A model generated the notes under the pieces. The model was not told the origin of the DNA, made no database searches, and was given only the letters and a program-made list of their open reading frames with translations. 18,865 bases of DNA from Christensenellaceae bacterium (GTDB lineage: Bacteria; Bacillota; Clostridia; Christensenellales; Borkfalkiaceae), in assembly GCA_016295005.1 (NCBI GenBank), contig JAEDMA010000011.1:1-18865 (forward strand). The letters run 5' to 3'. Within the stretch, counting starts at the first letter, position 1. The number at the start of each line of letters is the position of its first letter. Shown piece by piece: positions 1 through 8,500 of this stretch. Position numbers and translations under genes: made by a program.

Positions 1-54
1 CCGTACGGTAATCTGGCGCGCGTGGGACGTCGCTATGAGAATTTAACCGATTAA
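1..54 (+). CDS. C-terminal end of an unidentified upstream gene (partial)
   Basis: Reading from base 1, an open frame codes for 17 residues (PYGNLARVGRRYENLTD) and stops at TAA 52-54, 26 bases before the next start codon. The codons resemble those of the following genes, and the distance suits an operon with the aconitase X pair. The other forward frames are also short here, so the frame choice is an inference. I do not recognise the family from this tail. It could encode a partner enzyme of the dehydratase. Confidence 0.35.
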   Translation, partial: PYGNLARVGRRYENLTD

Positions 55-80
55 GCAATATATATAAAGGAGAAAACGAA

Positions 81-1352
81 ATGGAGTTAACGAAAGAGCA
101 ACAGGCATTGTTAGACGGTAGCCAAGGCGAAACAATGGCGAAGATAATGAAAACGCTCGTTATGTACGGCGAAACTTTCGGCGCGACGAAAATGGTACCC
201 GTAACTTCCGAATACGGACATATAGTTACCAGTTTCGGCATCTATATAGTAAAAGGCGTGTTCGAACTTATGGATAAACTTATAGCCGACGGCGTGGTGT
301 CCAAGCAGAAATTTTCCGCAGACCCCAGACCGCTCGATAAATCCGTTCCGAAGAGTTTGCTTGCCGATATAGTGTTTAAGGTAATGTACTCTCCGCAAAA
401 AAGATACGAAGAGCAACTCAAAAAAATAGGGCTTCTTTCGGACAACGCTTTTACCTGCGCTTGTTACTTCCCCGAAGTGGGCAACAGACCTAAAAAGGGC
501 GACGTGTTATCCTGGGCGGAATCTTCCGCGGTAAACTACGCGAATTCCGTTTTGGGCGCGAGATGTAACCGTAACAGCGGCATTATAGAAATGTTCGGTT
601 CTATCGCAGGTTACGTTCCGTATTTCGGGCTTTTAACCGACGAAGGAAGAAAAGCCGACTGGATAGTGGAAGTAAAAACTTCTTCCCGCCCCGAAGCGCA
701 ACTTCTGGGTTCGGCGGTCGGTATGAAGGTGTTAGAAGAAGTGCCGTTTATCAAAGGACTCGATAAGTTTTTGGGAACGGAACTTAACGACGACGCGACC
801 ACTTACTTAAAAGATTTCGGCGCGGCGACGGCTTCTAACGGCTCGGTAGGACTGTATCACGTGGAAAATTTAACGCCCGAAGCCAAAGAACAGGGCGAAA
901 GCCTTATCAAAGAGAACGCGAAAGTTTACGTTATCGACGACGCGGAAATAGAAAGAATAAAACAAAGTTATCCCGTAATCTGGAAAGATAAAAACGCTAA
1001 GCCCAAACTGTGCTTTATGGGGTGTCCGCATATGACGAAAGCGCAACTTATCGACTGGACGGAAAAACTTACTTCCCGCCTTAACGAAAAGGGCAGAAAA
1101 AAGGTGGCTATAAAAACGGTGTTTACGTCTGCCCCTGCGGTAATCGAAGAATTTAAGAAAACCGAATATTACGGAAAACTTATGAAAACGGGTGTGGTTC
1201 TATCCTATATCTGCCCGCTTATGTACATGAACAACCCGATTTGCGCTAAAATGCCCGTAATAACAAATTCCAACAAGTTAAGAACGTACACTTCCGCAAG
1301 ATATTATACCGACGCGGAAATATTAGAAAAAATCACGGGAGGCAAAGAATAA
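81..1352 (+). CDS. Aconitase X (AcnX) large/catalytic subunit
   Basis: This 423-residue protein matches the aconitase X catalytic subunit (formerly DUF521), a cytosolic iron-dependent dehydratase related to aconitase. Visible family signatures are the N-terminal region with SQGETMAKIMKTL (14-26), a cysteine pair at C126 and C128 followed by NRPKKGD, the block WAESSAVNYANSVLGARCNR (145-164), and the late motif C311-FMGCPH with C315 as a likely metal-cluster ligand. The start has AAGGAG at 67-72 with a good spacer. The stop overlaps the small-subunit start by one base, as expected for two chains of one enzyme. Characterised relatives dehydrate cis-3-hydroxy-L-proline (bacteria) or mevalonate 5-phosphate (archaea). 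The sequence alone does not say which substrate is used here, and no other gene of either pathway is visible. The common T of GARTNR is C in this protein. Confidence 0.88.
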   Translation: MELTKEQQALLDGSQGETMAKIMKTLVMYGETFGATKMVPVTSEYGHIVTSFGIYIVKGVFELMDKLIADGVVSKQKFSADPRPLDKSVPKSLLADIVFKVMYSPQKRYEEQLKKIGLLSDNAFTCACYFPEVGNRPKKGDVLSWAESSAVNYANSVLGARCNRNSGIIEMFGSIAGYVPYFGLLTDEGRKADWIVEVKTSSRPEAQLLGSAVGMKVLEEVPFIKGLDKFLGTELNDDATTYLKDFGAATASNGSVGLYHVENLTPEAKEQGESLIKENAKVYVIDDAEIERIKQSYPVIWKDKNAKPKLCFMGCPHMTKAQLIDWTEKLTSRLNEKGRKKVAIKTVFTSAPAVIEEFKKTEYYGKLMKTGVVLSYICPLMYMNNPICAKMPVITNSNKLRTYTSARYYTDAEILEKITGGKE

Positions 1353-1786
1353 TGAAAACGTTTAAAGGAAGAGTGGTGGTTCCCGGAACGGCAACGTTAA
1401 AAGCGCTCGTTTCTCACGAAGGTTTCAACACTCTTGCGTCGTATAAAAACTGTAAGGAAGGGAAAAACGTCTGTACCGACCAGAACAATAAAGATTTGTA
1501 CGGAAAATCGACGGTAGGAGTTGCTCTGTGCCTTCCGCAGACGATAGGTTCTACAACGGGCGGTATGGTTTTGTTTAACTCGGCGGTAATAAAATGCAAC
1601 CCCGGCGCGTTGCTGTTTTCAAACACGATAGATTCGCTTGCGGCGGCGGGCGCTATTCTCGCCGACGTATGGACGGAAAATTCTATGCCGACGGTAGATA
1701 ATCTCGGCAAGGAATTTCTCGATTACGTAAAAGACGGTATGACCGTAACCATAAAAGAAAACGGCGAAGTAGAAGTTTCCGAATAA
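1352..1786 (+). CDS. Aconitase X small (swivel) subunit
   Basis: This 144-residue protein matches the small subunit of aconitase X (formerly DUF126), the swivelling domain that closes over the active site of the large chain. Family marks are DLYGKSTVGVALCLPQ (48-63), then GSTTGG at 66-71, and the ADVW segment after an Ala-rich helix. In relatives the serine of the GS(S/T)TG stretch is the proposed catalytic base, here S67 by inference. The usual wording is GRGSSTGS, so the loop is a variant. The ATG overlaps the TAA of the large-subunit gene (TAATG) and is preceded by GGGAGG at 1337-1342, so the two chains are probably translationally coupled in equal amounts. No convincing rho-independent terminator directly follows. 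Confidence 0.88.
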   Translation: MKTFKGRVVVPGTATLKALVSHEGFNTLASYKNCKEGKNVCTDQNNKDLYGKSTVGVALCLPQTIGSTTGGMVLFNSAVIKCNPGALLFSNTIDSLAAAGAILADVWTENSMPTVDNLGKEFLDYVKDGMTVTIKENGEVEVSE

Positions 1787-1839
1787 AAAAATTAAAAGAC
1801 CATAGGGTATAGAATCAGGTTTTTAAAACTAGTAAAACA

Positions 1840-1875
1840 AAGAACACTTTAATTTGAAAAGGTTAGAGTGTTCTT
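1840..1875. terminator. Stem-loop in the gap after the aconitase X pair
   Basis: An inverted repeat of 13 bases (1840-1852 and 1863-1875, with one G-U pair in the RNA) encloses a 10-base loop. On the plus strand it is not followed by a run of T. On the minus strand the following bases are T-rich (TTTGTTTTACTAGTTTT). It could be a weak terminator, mainly in the minus direction, or a relic at the edge of the AT-rich insert that starts here. The rest of the 1787-2014 gap holds only the promoter of the next gene. Confidence 0.4.
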
Positions 1876-1979
1876 CATTACTTAACCAAATTTATATTGC
1901 TGTGACTGTCTTCGTCGTTACTTTGCGTCATCGAAGAAAATTACTTATTTGAATGCCATTACAAAAGTTTATTTAAGTG

Positions 1980-2008
1980 AAGACATTTTATTGGTTTTAT
2001 GTTAAAAT
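1980..2008 (+). promoter_or_regulatory. Promoter of the zinc-ribbon endonuclease gene
   Basis: The -10 box TAAAAT (2003-2008) is preceded by an extended TG at 2000-2001. A -35 element AAGACA (1980-1985, 4 of 6 to consensus) lies 17 bases upstream. Only 6 bases separate the -10 box from the ATG at 2015, so transcription should begin at or within a base or two of the start codon. There is no Shine-Dalgarno sequence. The mRNA is therefore predicted to be leaderless. Confidence 0.6.
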
Positions 2009-2014
2009 ACATAT

Positions 2015-3670
2015 ATGACTAAAGATTACGTGATAAACAGTAAAGAGTTAATGAAAGACTGGAACTGGGAGAAAAATACTTCTCTTGGGGTTTTCCCTGA
2101 TAAAATAACTCTCGGTAGTAATAAAAAAATCTGGTGGAAATGTCATATTTGTAATTATGAATGGTTAAGTAATTGTAACAACAGAAATAAGGGGACTGGT
2201 TGTCCGGTATGTGCAAATAAGATTTTAATAAGCGGCAAAAATGATTTGGAAACGTTATTCCCGGAAATAGCCAAAAAATGGAATTACGAATTAAATAAAG
2301 AAAAGCCTAATGAGATTTTTCCGCATTCCGATAAAAAAGTCTGGTGGAAATGCAACAAAGATAAAAGGCATATTTTTCAAGCAAAAGTTTGCCATGTTAC
2401 GGAAGGCAGAATTATTTGCCCAATATGTTCAAATCAAAAAATAATTGTAGGCGTAAACGATTTGGCAACAACAAATCCCGAACTCTTAAAAGAATGGGAT
2501 TATGATAAAAATATAATTACGCCACAGCAAATAACATATGGCGCAAATAAAAAGGTTTGGTGGAAATGTAAAAAAGGACACGAGTGGCAAGCAACAATCG
2601 GTTCAAGAGCAGGTTATCAAAAAACAGAATGTCCATATTGTAAAAATGAGTTAAAAGTTTCAATTCGCGAAAAAACAATAGCGTATTATTTGTCAAAATA
2701 TTTTAAAATAGAAGAAACCAAGCACTTTGATTGGCTCAATAAAATGGAACTTGATATTTATATTCCAGAAATAAGTTTGGGTATTGAATATGATGGCAGG
2801 CAATGGCATAAAAACATTGAAAAGGATTTAAAAAAAGATAAACTATGTGCAGATAACCATTTAAAACTGCTTCGCATTCGCGAAGAAGGTTGCCCTAAAT
2901 ATAAAACGACTTCCTACCTGTTATATGTGAATATTGATAAAGACCCTATTTTACAACTTAAAGAAATTATTAAAAAGACATTTGATTTTATCAATAATAA
3001 TTTTAACACTCACCTTGATTCGAATCCGGATATTGATAAGGATTACGCGGAAATATTAAGTAGAACAATGACATTGTCAAAAGAAAATAGTGTTGCTAAC
3101 CATATTTTAATAAGTGAATGGAATTATGGTAAGAATATAGTTAATCCTGAGTATATTTCAATTGGCAGCGATAAAAAAGTTTGGTGGAAATGCAAAAAAG
3201 GACACGAGTGGCAAGCGACTGTTTCATCTAGAACAGGTAGCATGAAATGTGGCTGCCCATATTGTTCAGGGCAAAAAGTATTATCTGGCGAAAATGATTT
3301 GGAAGCGCTATTTCCTGATATTGCAAAGGAATGGAATTATGTGAAAAATGGTGATATTAGACCAAATCAAATCAGACCGCAAACGAATAAAAAATACTGG
3401 TGGAAATGTAGAAATTGTGGTTACGAATGGCAAACCTCACCCAGTCATAGGGTCATGGGTCGCAATTGTCCAAGATGTGCAAGACGAATAACCACTTCAT
3501 CTCATTACAAAAAAGTTTTAAATATTGAAACAAACAAAATATATGAAAGCATAGTTCAGGCGTCTAATGAAACGAACATATCTTATGGGGCTATAGGAAA
3601 TTGTTGTCGCGGGAAATCTAAAACCGCAGGGGGGTATCATTGGAGATTTTTAGATGTTAAAAAAGACTAG
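2015..3670 (+). CDS. Zinc-ribbon repeat protein with Vsr-like endonuclease and NUMOD1 domains
   Basis: This 551-residue protein is built of modules. Three zinc-ribbon repeats of the DUF4379 kind (about 9-69, 72-142, 145-212) each carry W-N/D-Y/W..KN, then K-K-x-WWKC and a CPxC knuckle (WWKC cysteines C43, C113, C185). A PD-(D/E)XK domain of the Vsr type follows (about 215-330), with E245-L-D247, then IEYDG around D260, W264-H265 and D271/D275. Two more zinc ribbons follow (about 360-490; C393, C465). The C-terminus (499-551) reads like NUMOD1, a DNA-binding module of homing endonucleases, with GGYHWRFLD near the end. Probable role: site-specific DNA cleavage, the zinc ribbons and NUMOD1 giving DNA contact. 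Repeat 2 has an altered first knuckle (CNKDKRH). The gene is clearly richer in A and T than the flanking genes, which suggests transfer. A DNA-repair nuclease or a defence effector are alternatives. Confidence 0.8.
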   Translation: MTKDYVINSKELMKDWNWEKNTSLGVFPDKITLGSNKKIWWKCHICNYEWLSNCNNRNKGTGCPVCANKILISGKNDLETLFPEIAKKWNYELNKEKPNEIFPHSDKKVWWKCNKDKRHIFQAKVCHVTEGRIICPICSNQKIIVGVNDLATTNPELLKEWDYDKNIITPQQITYGANKKVWWKCKKGHEWQATIGSRAGYQKTECPYCKNELKVSIREKTIAYYLSKYFKIEETKHFDWLNKMELDIYIPEISLGIEYDGRQWHKNIEKDLKKDKLCADNHLKLLRIREEGCPKYKTTSYLLYVNIDKDPILQLKEIIKKTFDFINNNFNTHLDSNPDIDKDYAEILSRTMTLSKENSVANHILISEWNYGKNIVNPEYISIGSDKKVWWKCKKGHEWQATVSSRTGSMKCGCPYCSGQKVLSGENDLEALFPDIAKEWNYVKNGDIRPNQIRPQTNKKYWWKCRNCGYEWQTSPSHRVMGRNCPRCARRITTSSHYKKVLNIETNKIYESIVQASNETNISYGAIGNCCRGKSKTAGGYHWRFLDVKKD

Positions 3671-3739
3671 TTGATTTTTCTTTTTTTTCAGGTTCAAAAA
3701 TTGTTAATTTTGTGCTTTGGTTTTTGAGATAGCCTATTG

Positions 3740-3768
3740 TTGACATACGCAAGGAAAAATGATATCAT
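3740..3768 (+). promoter_or_regulatory. Consensus promoter for the two-helix membrane protein
   Basis: TTGACA (3740-3745, perfect -35), a 17-base spacer and TATCAT (3763-3768) form an almost ideal vegetative promoter. Transcription should start near 3775. This rules out the in-frame ATG at 3759, which lies inside the spacer, and supports the start at 3801. Confidence 0.8.
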
Positions 3769-3800
3769 CGAAAGACAAGGAAAAGAGGGGGTGTAAGGAT

Positions 3801-4247
3801 ATGAATTATGATCGAGAAAAAGTCAAAAAGAAGGTAACGTTTTACAGAGTTTTATGGTGCGTGCTGACCGTTGTTTTCATCGCGCTTACCGTGTTGGGAC
3901 TTCAAAAGGTTATAAACTCCAACAGTATACTGTGGGAAGTCGTATACGTTCTTTGTCCCGTTATGGCGGCGTTTTCGTTAGCCGCATTCATAAAATCTTT
4001 TACGATGAAATACAAAGAATTTACCGTAAACGGTAAAGAGATATTCGTTTACGCCGGGTTACTTCGCCATTATCTGTTCGTGGACGAAACGCTCGTCGAC
4101 AGATTCGACAGTTTCTTTTCCATAAACGACAAGCTGCTTATAGCGACGGTCGGCGAAAAAGAAATCACCGTAAAAATATCGCCTTTTAACGCTATAAGAG
4201 TTAAGGTAAGCGATAAAATAAAAAAGGGAGAGTTATTCTCGGAATAA
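3801..4247 (+). CDS. Small membrane protein with two N-terminal helices, unknown function
   Basis: This 148-residue protein is not recognised. It starts with a basic segment (MNYDREKVKKK), then has two hydrophobic stretches suited to membrane helices at about 13-34 and 43-65. A C-terminal soluble part of about 80 residues is rich in beta-type sequence (FTVNGKEIFVYAG and similar), reminiscent of small PH-like membrane domains, but that resemblance is only an impression. The reading frame is open from an ATG at 3759, which lies between the -35 and -10 boxes and cannot be in the transcript. The ATG at 3801 has AGGGGGTG (3786-3793) seven bases upstream and is the better start. The gene stands alone, between the AT-rich endonuclease gene and a convergent lipoprotein gene. 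Its base composition matches the host genes again. Confidence 0.75.
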   Translation: MNYDREKVKKKVTFYRVLWCVLTVVFIALTVLGLQKVINSNSILWEVVYVLCPVMAAFSLAAFIKSFTMKYKEFTVNGKEIFVYAGLLRHYLFVDETLVDRFDSFFSINDKLLIATVGEKEITVKISPFNAIRVKVSDKIKKGELFSE

Positions 4248-4296
4248 CGGGTAAATTATAGTAAAAGAGTCTTTAAGGAGCAATCCGAAAAATAGG

Positions 4297-4333
4297 AAAC
4301 GCCGCGGCAAAAATTTTTGCCGCGGCGTTTTTT
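4297..4333. terminator. Perfect palindromic bidirectional terminator
   Basis: A perfect palindrome of 17 bases per arm is centred between 4313 and 4314. Its GC-rich core (CGCCGCGGC) is flanked by runs of A and T, and T continues to 4333. It lies between convergent genes and can terminate both: the membrane protein on the plus strand and the lipoprotein on the minus strand. Confidence 0.92.
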
Positions 4334-4343
4334 GTTCTGATTT

Positions 4344-5426
4344 TTAAGCGGAAAATTCTACCGAATTCAACGTGTAAACCATCGCGCCCATGCAGTAATA
4401 GTTGCCCGTGTACATGGTAAGCGGGGTAACGTATTTAACGAGAAGCGATTTCATCGCAAGATTTTTCGAAGCCTTGTTCTGAATATAAACGAGTTGGCTT
4501 CTGCCCGAACTCATATCGTTTTTTCCGAAAGAGAAAAGGCTTGCGGAAACTTCTTCTTCGGTAATCTCCGCGCCGTTATTTGAAACGTTTTTAAGTTTAA
4601 GAGTAAGTTCTTCGTTGTTTTTGACGGCGATGTTGGTATAATCGACGTACGCTACGTTTATCGTCGGAAGGACGGCAGATTTGTCTTTAACGAGAGCGCA
4701 GTTTCTTATAGCGAAAAGAAGTTCGTTGTTGTCGATAACCGTTTTAAATGTATAATTTTTTTCTTTCGAAGATTCGGGTTCGACCGACGGGTTTTCCTTA
4801 TAGGCGTCGTAATCGAACGTTTTTAACGTATAAGAAGAAGAGTTGTAGAAAATTTCCGCAACGTATTTTTGTCTGTTCGTTTCTTTCGCAATCATATACT
4901 TTTTATTGTTTTCGGCTTCTTTGTACATCGGAATCAGACAATCGTATTCAGTCAGAGAATAAACGGGGGCGTAAGCCGAAGAAGAATTGCAGACGTAGGA
5001 TTTCGTTATTATGGAATCGTTGAATTCCTTTTCGCCTTCTTCGGTGGTGTATACGGCGGTGATTTTAAGTTCCGAAGTGATTTTATATACCGTGTCTATC
5101 GTGTGCGTGGTAAAAATATCGCTCTCCTTTACGTTGTCGGGCAAGTTAAAGCGTTCGATAACGGAAACGGTCGTCGTGTATTCGCCGTTTTTGTAATTAT
5201 AGAACAACCCGTCGAGCGCGCTGTCTTTCTTAAAAGAATAAGAATCGCCTTCGGTAAAGTTTTCGTCAAAAGTTACGGAATATTTCAAAGTTTCGGTAAC
5301 TCCCGATCTTTCCGTGCCGGAACCGAGCCACGCGGTGCCTAAAGAGAGTTCGGCAAGAGTTCCGCAACCCGTCGCCGCAAATAAAATTGCCAAACAAAGC
5401 AACAAAGATAAAAGAGTTTTTTTCAT
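4344..5426 (-). CDS. Predicted lipoprotein, unknown function
   Basis: This 360-residue protein begins MKKTLLSLLLCLAILFAATGC, a typical type II signal peptide with lipobox A-T-G-C21. After cleavage it should be lipid-anchored on the outer face of the cytoplasmic membrane. The mature part has many Tyr, Thr and Ser residues and alternating hydrophobic/polar stretches that suggest beta structure. No further hydrophobic helix or recognisable domain is visible, and I do not recognise the family. Only one further cysteine pattern is of note (YVCNSS and DCL in the middle). GGAG lies five bases before the ATG, and a well-formed promoter lies upstream. It is transcribed divergently from addB and convergently with the small membrane protein, so it is a single-gene unit. 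Confidence 0.82.
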   Translation of the reverse strand: MKKTLLSLLLCLAILFAATGCGTLAELSLGTAWLGSGTERSGVTETLKYSVTFDENFTEGDSYSFKKDSALDGLFYNYKNGEYTTTVSVIERFNLPDNVKESDIFTTHTIDTVYKITSELKITAVYTTEEGEKEFNDSIITKSYVCNSSSAYAPVYSLTEYDCLIPMYKEAENNKKYMIAKETNRQKYVAEIFYNSSSYTLKTFDYDAYKENPSVEPESSKEKNYTFKTVIDNNELLFAIRNCALVKDKSAVLPTINVAYVDYTNIAVKNNEELTLKLKNVSNNGAEITEEEVSASLFSFGKNDMSSGRSQLVYIQNKASKNLAMKSLLVKYVTPLTMYTGNYYCMGAMVYTLNSVEFSA

Positions 5427-5455
5427 TATATCTCCGGATAAGTCGTTTTTTATTT

Positions 5456-5484
5456 ATTTTAACATAAACATTTAAATTTGTAAA
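5456..5484 (-). promoter_or_regulatory. Promoter of the lipoprotein gene
   Basis: On the minus strand TTTACA (5484-5479), a 17-base spacer and TAAAAT (5461-5456) with an extended TG immediately upstream form a good vegetative promoter. The leader would be about 20-25 bases with a normal ribosome binding site. Its -35 box lies only 18 bases from that of the divergent addB promoter. Confidence 0.72.
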
Positions 5485-5502
5485 ACCGTTAAAATAAAAT
5501 TC

Positions 5503-5530
5503 TTTACTTTACCGTAAAATATGCTACAAT
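5503..5530 (+). promoter_or_regulatory. Promoter of addB-addA
   Basis: TTTACT (5503-5508, 4 of 6), a 16-base spacer and TACAAT (5525-5530) with an extended TG at 5522-5523. The -10 box ends six bases before the addB ATG, and no Shine-Dalgarno sequence is present, so a leaderless transcript beginning at the AUG is predicted. Confidence 0.65.
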
Positions 5531-5536
5531 ATACCT

Positions 5537-8500
5537 ATGAAAAACAATGCTACGCTTATCGAAACGAATAATTATTACGGAATTTTTTCCGCGCTTATTA
5601 AAGCGCTTGACGGCAAAACAGCGGGTTTAAAAGGGAAAAACCTTATTTTTTGCGAAGAAAAGATTTCTTTAATGGCGGAATCGGCTATATGTTCTGCGTA
5701 CTCCGGCAGTTTTAATACCGACGTGTATTCTTTCGGTAACTACTTACGTAAAAACAAAAAAATCGAAAACGTTTTGGGTAAAGAAGGCGCGGTTATGGCG
5801 GTAAGAAAAGTGCTTAACGCCGTTTCGCTTAACTGTTTCAACAAAAGCAGAGTAAACCTTTCGCGCTCTCTTTACGATCTCATCATACAATTAAAAAGCG
5901 CCAAAGTTTCTCCCGAAGACGTGTTCGCCGCAATCGGCGGAACGGACGGGCTTTTAAAAAATAAAATAACCGACGTGTACTCGGTTTATTCGGAATACGA
6001 AAAATTCTTAAAAGAAAACGGGCTTGAAGACCAGAGTTCCGTTTTATCGTATCTTCCCGATATTATAGAAAAGGATAAAGATATAGAAAATACCGACGTG
6101 ATTCTGCTCGGGTTCACGTCCTGGACGGCGCAGGCGAGAGCGGCGGTGGAAACGATAATAAGAAAAGCGAAGTCGATAACGGCGATAACCGTCGGCGGCG
6201 AAAACAATTTTTTGTATGTCAACGAAGTTACCGAAGCGTTCGCCCGCTTGTGCAGAAAACAAGGCGTTTCCGTTTCGTACGAAAAAATCACCGACTACTC
6301 TAACGAAGAAAGCGAAATCATAAACCGTAACCTTTTTAATCCCGCGGCGTATAAAAGAGAGCCGAAAGAGACTGACAAAATTTTCGTTACGGCGTATTCC
6401 GACGAATACGAAGAGATAAAAACCGTCGCGGAAACGATAAAGAAAGCCGTAATCGAAAAAAAATGCAGATATTCCGACGTAAACGTCGTTATAGACAAAA
6501 GTTATTCCGACGCGCTTAAAGAATATTTTTTGTTGCTTGAAATTCCGTTTTTCTTAGACGAAAAAAAGAAAGCGGACAATCATCCGCTTATAAAACTCAT
6601 AGTTTCTTACGCCGATATATATAAGAGCGGTTTCGAAAGGGAAAAGGTTTTGTCTTTTATAAAGAATCCGTTGTTTTCGGAAGACAAAAACGCCAACGAC
6701 CTTTTTGATAATTTCGTTACCGAAAACAATATAAATTACGAAAAAATAAAACTGCCTTTCGAGGGGGATAACGAGATAATATCTATAATAGAACCCCTTC
6801 GCAAAAACTTCTGTGAAGTAACGGAAAAATTCGACGTTGACGCCCTTTTCGAAAAATTAAACGTTGCCGAAAAGATAAAGAAATTTTCGGTGTTTTTGGC
6901 GGAAAGCGGGCAAGCGGAAGAAAAGGGGTTAAACGACCAATCTTACGACGCGGTAATCTCGCTGCTTAATCAGATGGAAATGATACTCGGCAGAAACGCT
7001 CTTACTCCGTCGGAGTTTAAAACGGTGTTTTTAACGGGCGTTTCCGCAATGGAACTTTCCCTTATTCCTCAGTACCGAGACGCCGTTTTCGTGGGGGATT
7101 TTAAAGAAACCGCGCTCGTTTCTTCCGATTACCTTTTCGTTACGGGATTAAACGAAACGAGACCCGTAGCCGGCGACGACGTGGCTATTTTGTCCGATTC
7201 GGATATAGATAAGCTGGAAAAATTAAAACTGCTTGTAGAGCCGAAAATCAAAGCGGTGAACGACAGAGCGAGAGAACAGGCGGGGCTTGCCGTCACGGCG
7301 TTTAAAAAAGGATTGTTTTTATCTTACGGCTTAAACGGAGGTAACGGAGATAAACACGAAGAAAGCGAAATAATAACTTACGTTAAAAAACTTTTTAACT
7401 GCAAAAAACTGAACTTTTCTTCCGATTATTTAACGGAAAAACAAGGAATCCGCAACTTTGCCAAGGCGTGCGGAGATTTTGCCGCGGGCAAAATAAACGA
7501 TTTTACCGCGCCGTCGTCTTTTTACGCGGCGGCGGATAAAACAAGGCTTAACGAAATATTGAACGCTTCTAATAAAGAAATAAAACTGCGGCTTCTAAAT
7601 CGCTCGGCGGTGGGCGAAATAACTTCGCCGACGGCGATAGAAGATTATTATTCGTGTCCGTTAAAGGCGTTTTTGACCCGTACGCTTAAAATAAAAGAAA
7701 AAGAAGTCGGCGAAGTAAGTCCGCTTTCCGTCGGAAATTTTATGCACGACGTTTTCGAAAGGTACGTTAAAAATATAGATAAAGTAAACGACGAAGAAAC
7801 GTCCGCCGCGCTCGTAAAAGAGATAGCGGAAAAACTTTTCCTTTCGGAAAAATATTCGAGATACTTAAAAGACGAAAGCGCGAAAGCCGTAATCGACCGC
7901 CTTATCGAAGAAGCGACGGATTATTGCTATAAAACGTATAAACAACTAACCCGTTCGAAGTTTAAGCCCGCCGAAACGGAAGTAAAATTCGGCGACGGCG
8001 AAAAATACCCCGCGGTGTCCCTTTTGGGCGGGAGAATAAAACTTCGCGGAAAGATAGACAGAATCGACGAATACGACAAGTATTACAGAGTAATAGACTA
8101 TAAAACGGGCGCGGCTACGGCAAGCGAAAAGTATCTGTTTACGGGGCTTAAACTGCAACTGTACCTTTACGCGTCGGTAATAAAAGATAAAGAACTCGCC
8201 GGGGTTTACTATTTGCCCGTGTCGGGCGGATACAAAAAAGGCGGCGACAAAGAACCTCCCATGACGGTAGGTAAATCGCTTAACGATAAAGAAGTTCTTT
8301 TCGCGCAGGACGAAAATTTAAAAGAGAACGGCGTTTCCGAGTTTCTGGAAACCAAAATCGAACAACTTAAAAAAGGCGAAAAGATAAGTAAAGCGACGGA
8401 CGGCGAAACATTGCGCGCCTTTACCGGGTACGCTCTTAAAATGTGCGAAAACGCCGCAATGCAGATGGAAGAAGGGGTAATCGTTCCGTCGCCGTTCGAA

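Noticed and set aside
2019..3670. Tandem WWKC repeats as a DNA-level repeat array or CRISPR-like structure
   Set aside because: The repetition is in the protein; DNA copies have diverged, and spacing of about 130-210 bases inside an open frame is explained by zinc-ribbon domains.
4869..5342. 157-residue plus-strand frame across the lipoprotein gene
   Set aside because: It is the antisense shadow of a gene with signal peptide, lipobox, ribosome binding site and promoter; the translation is rich in Phe/Arg without domain logic.
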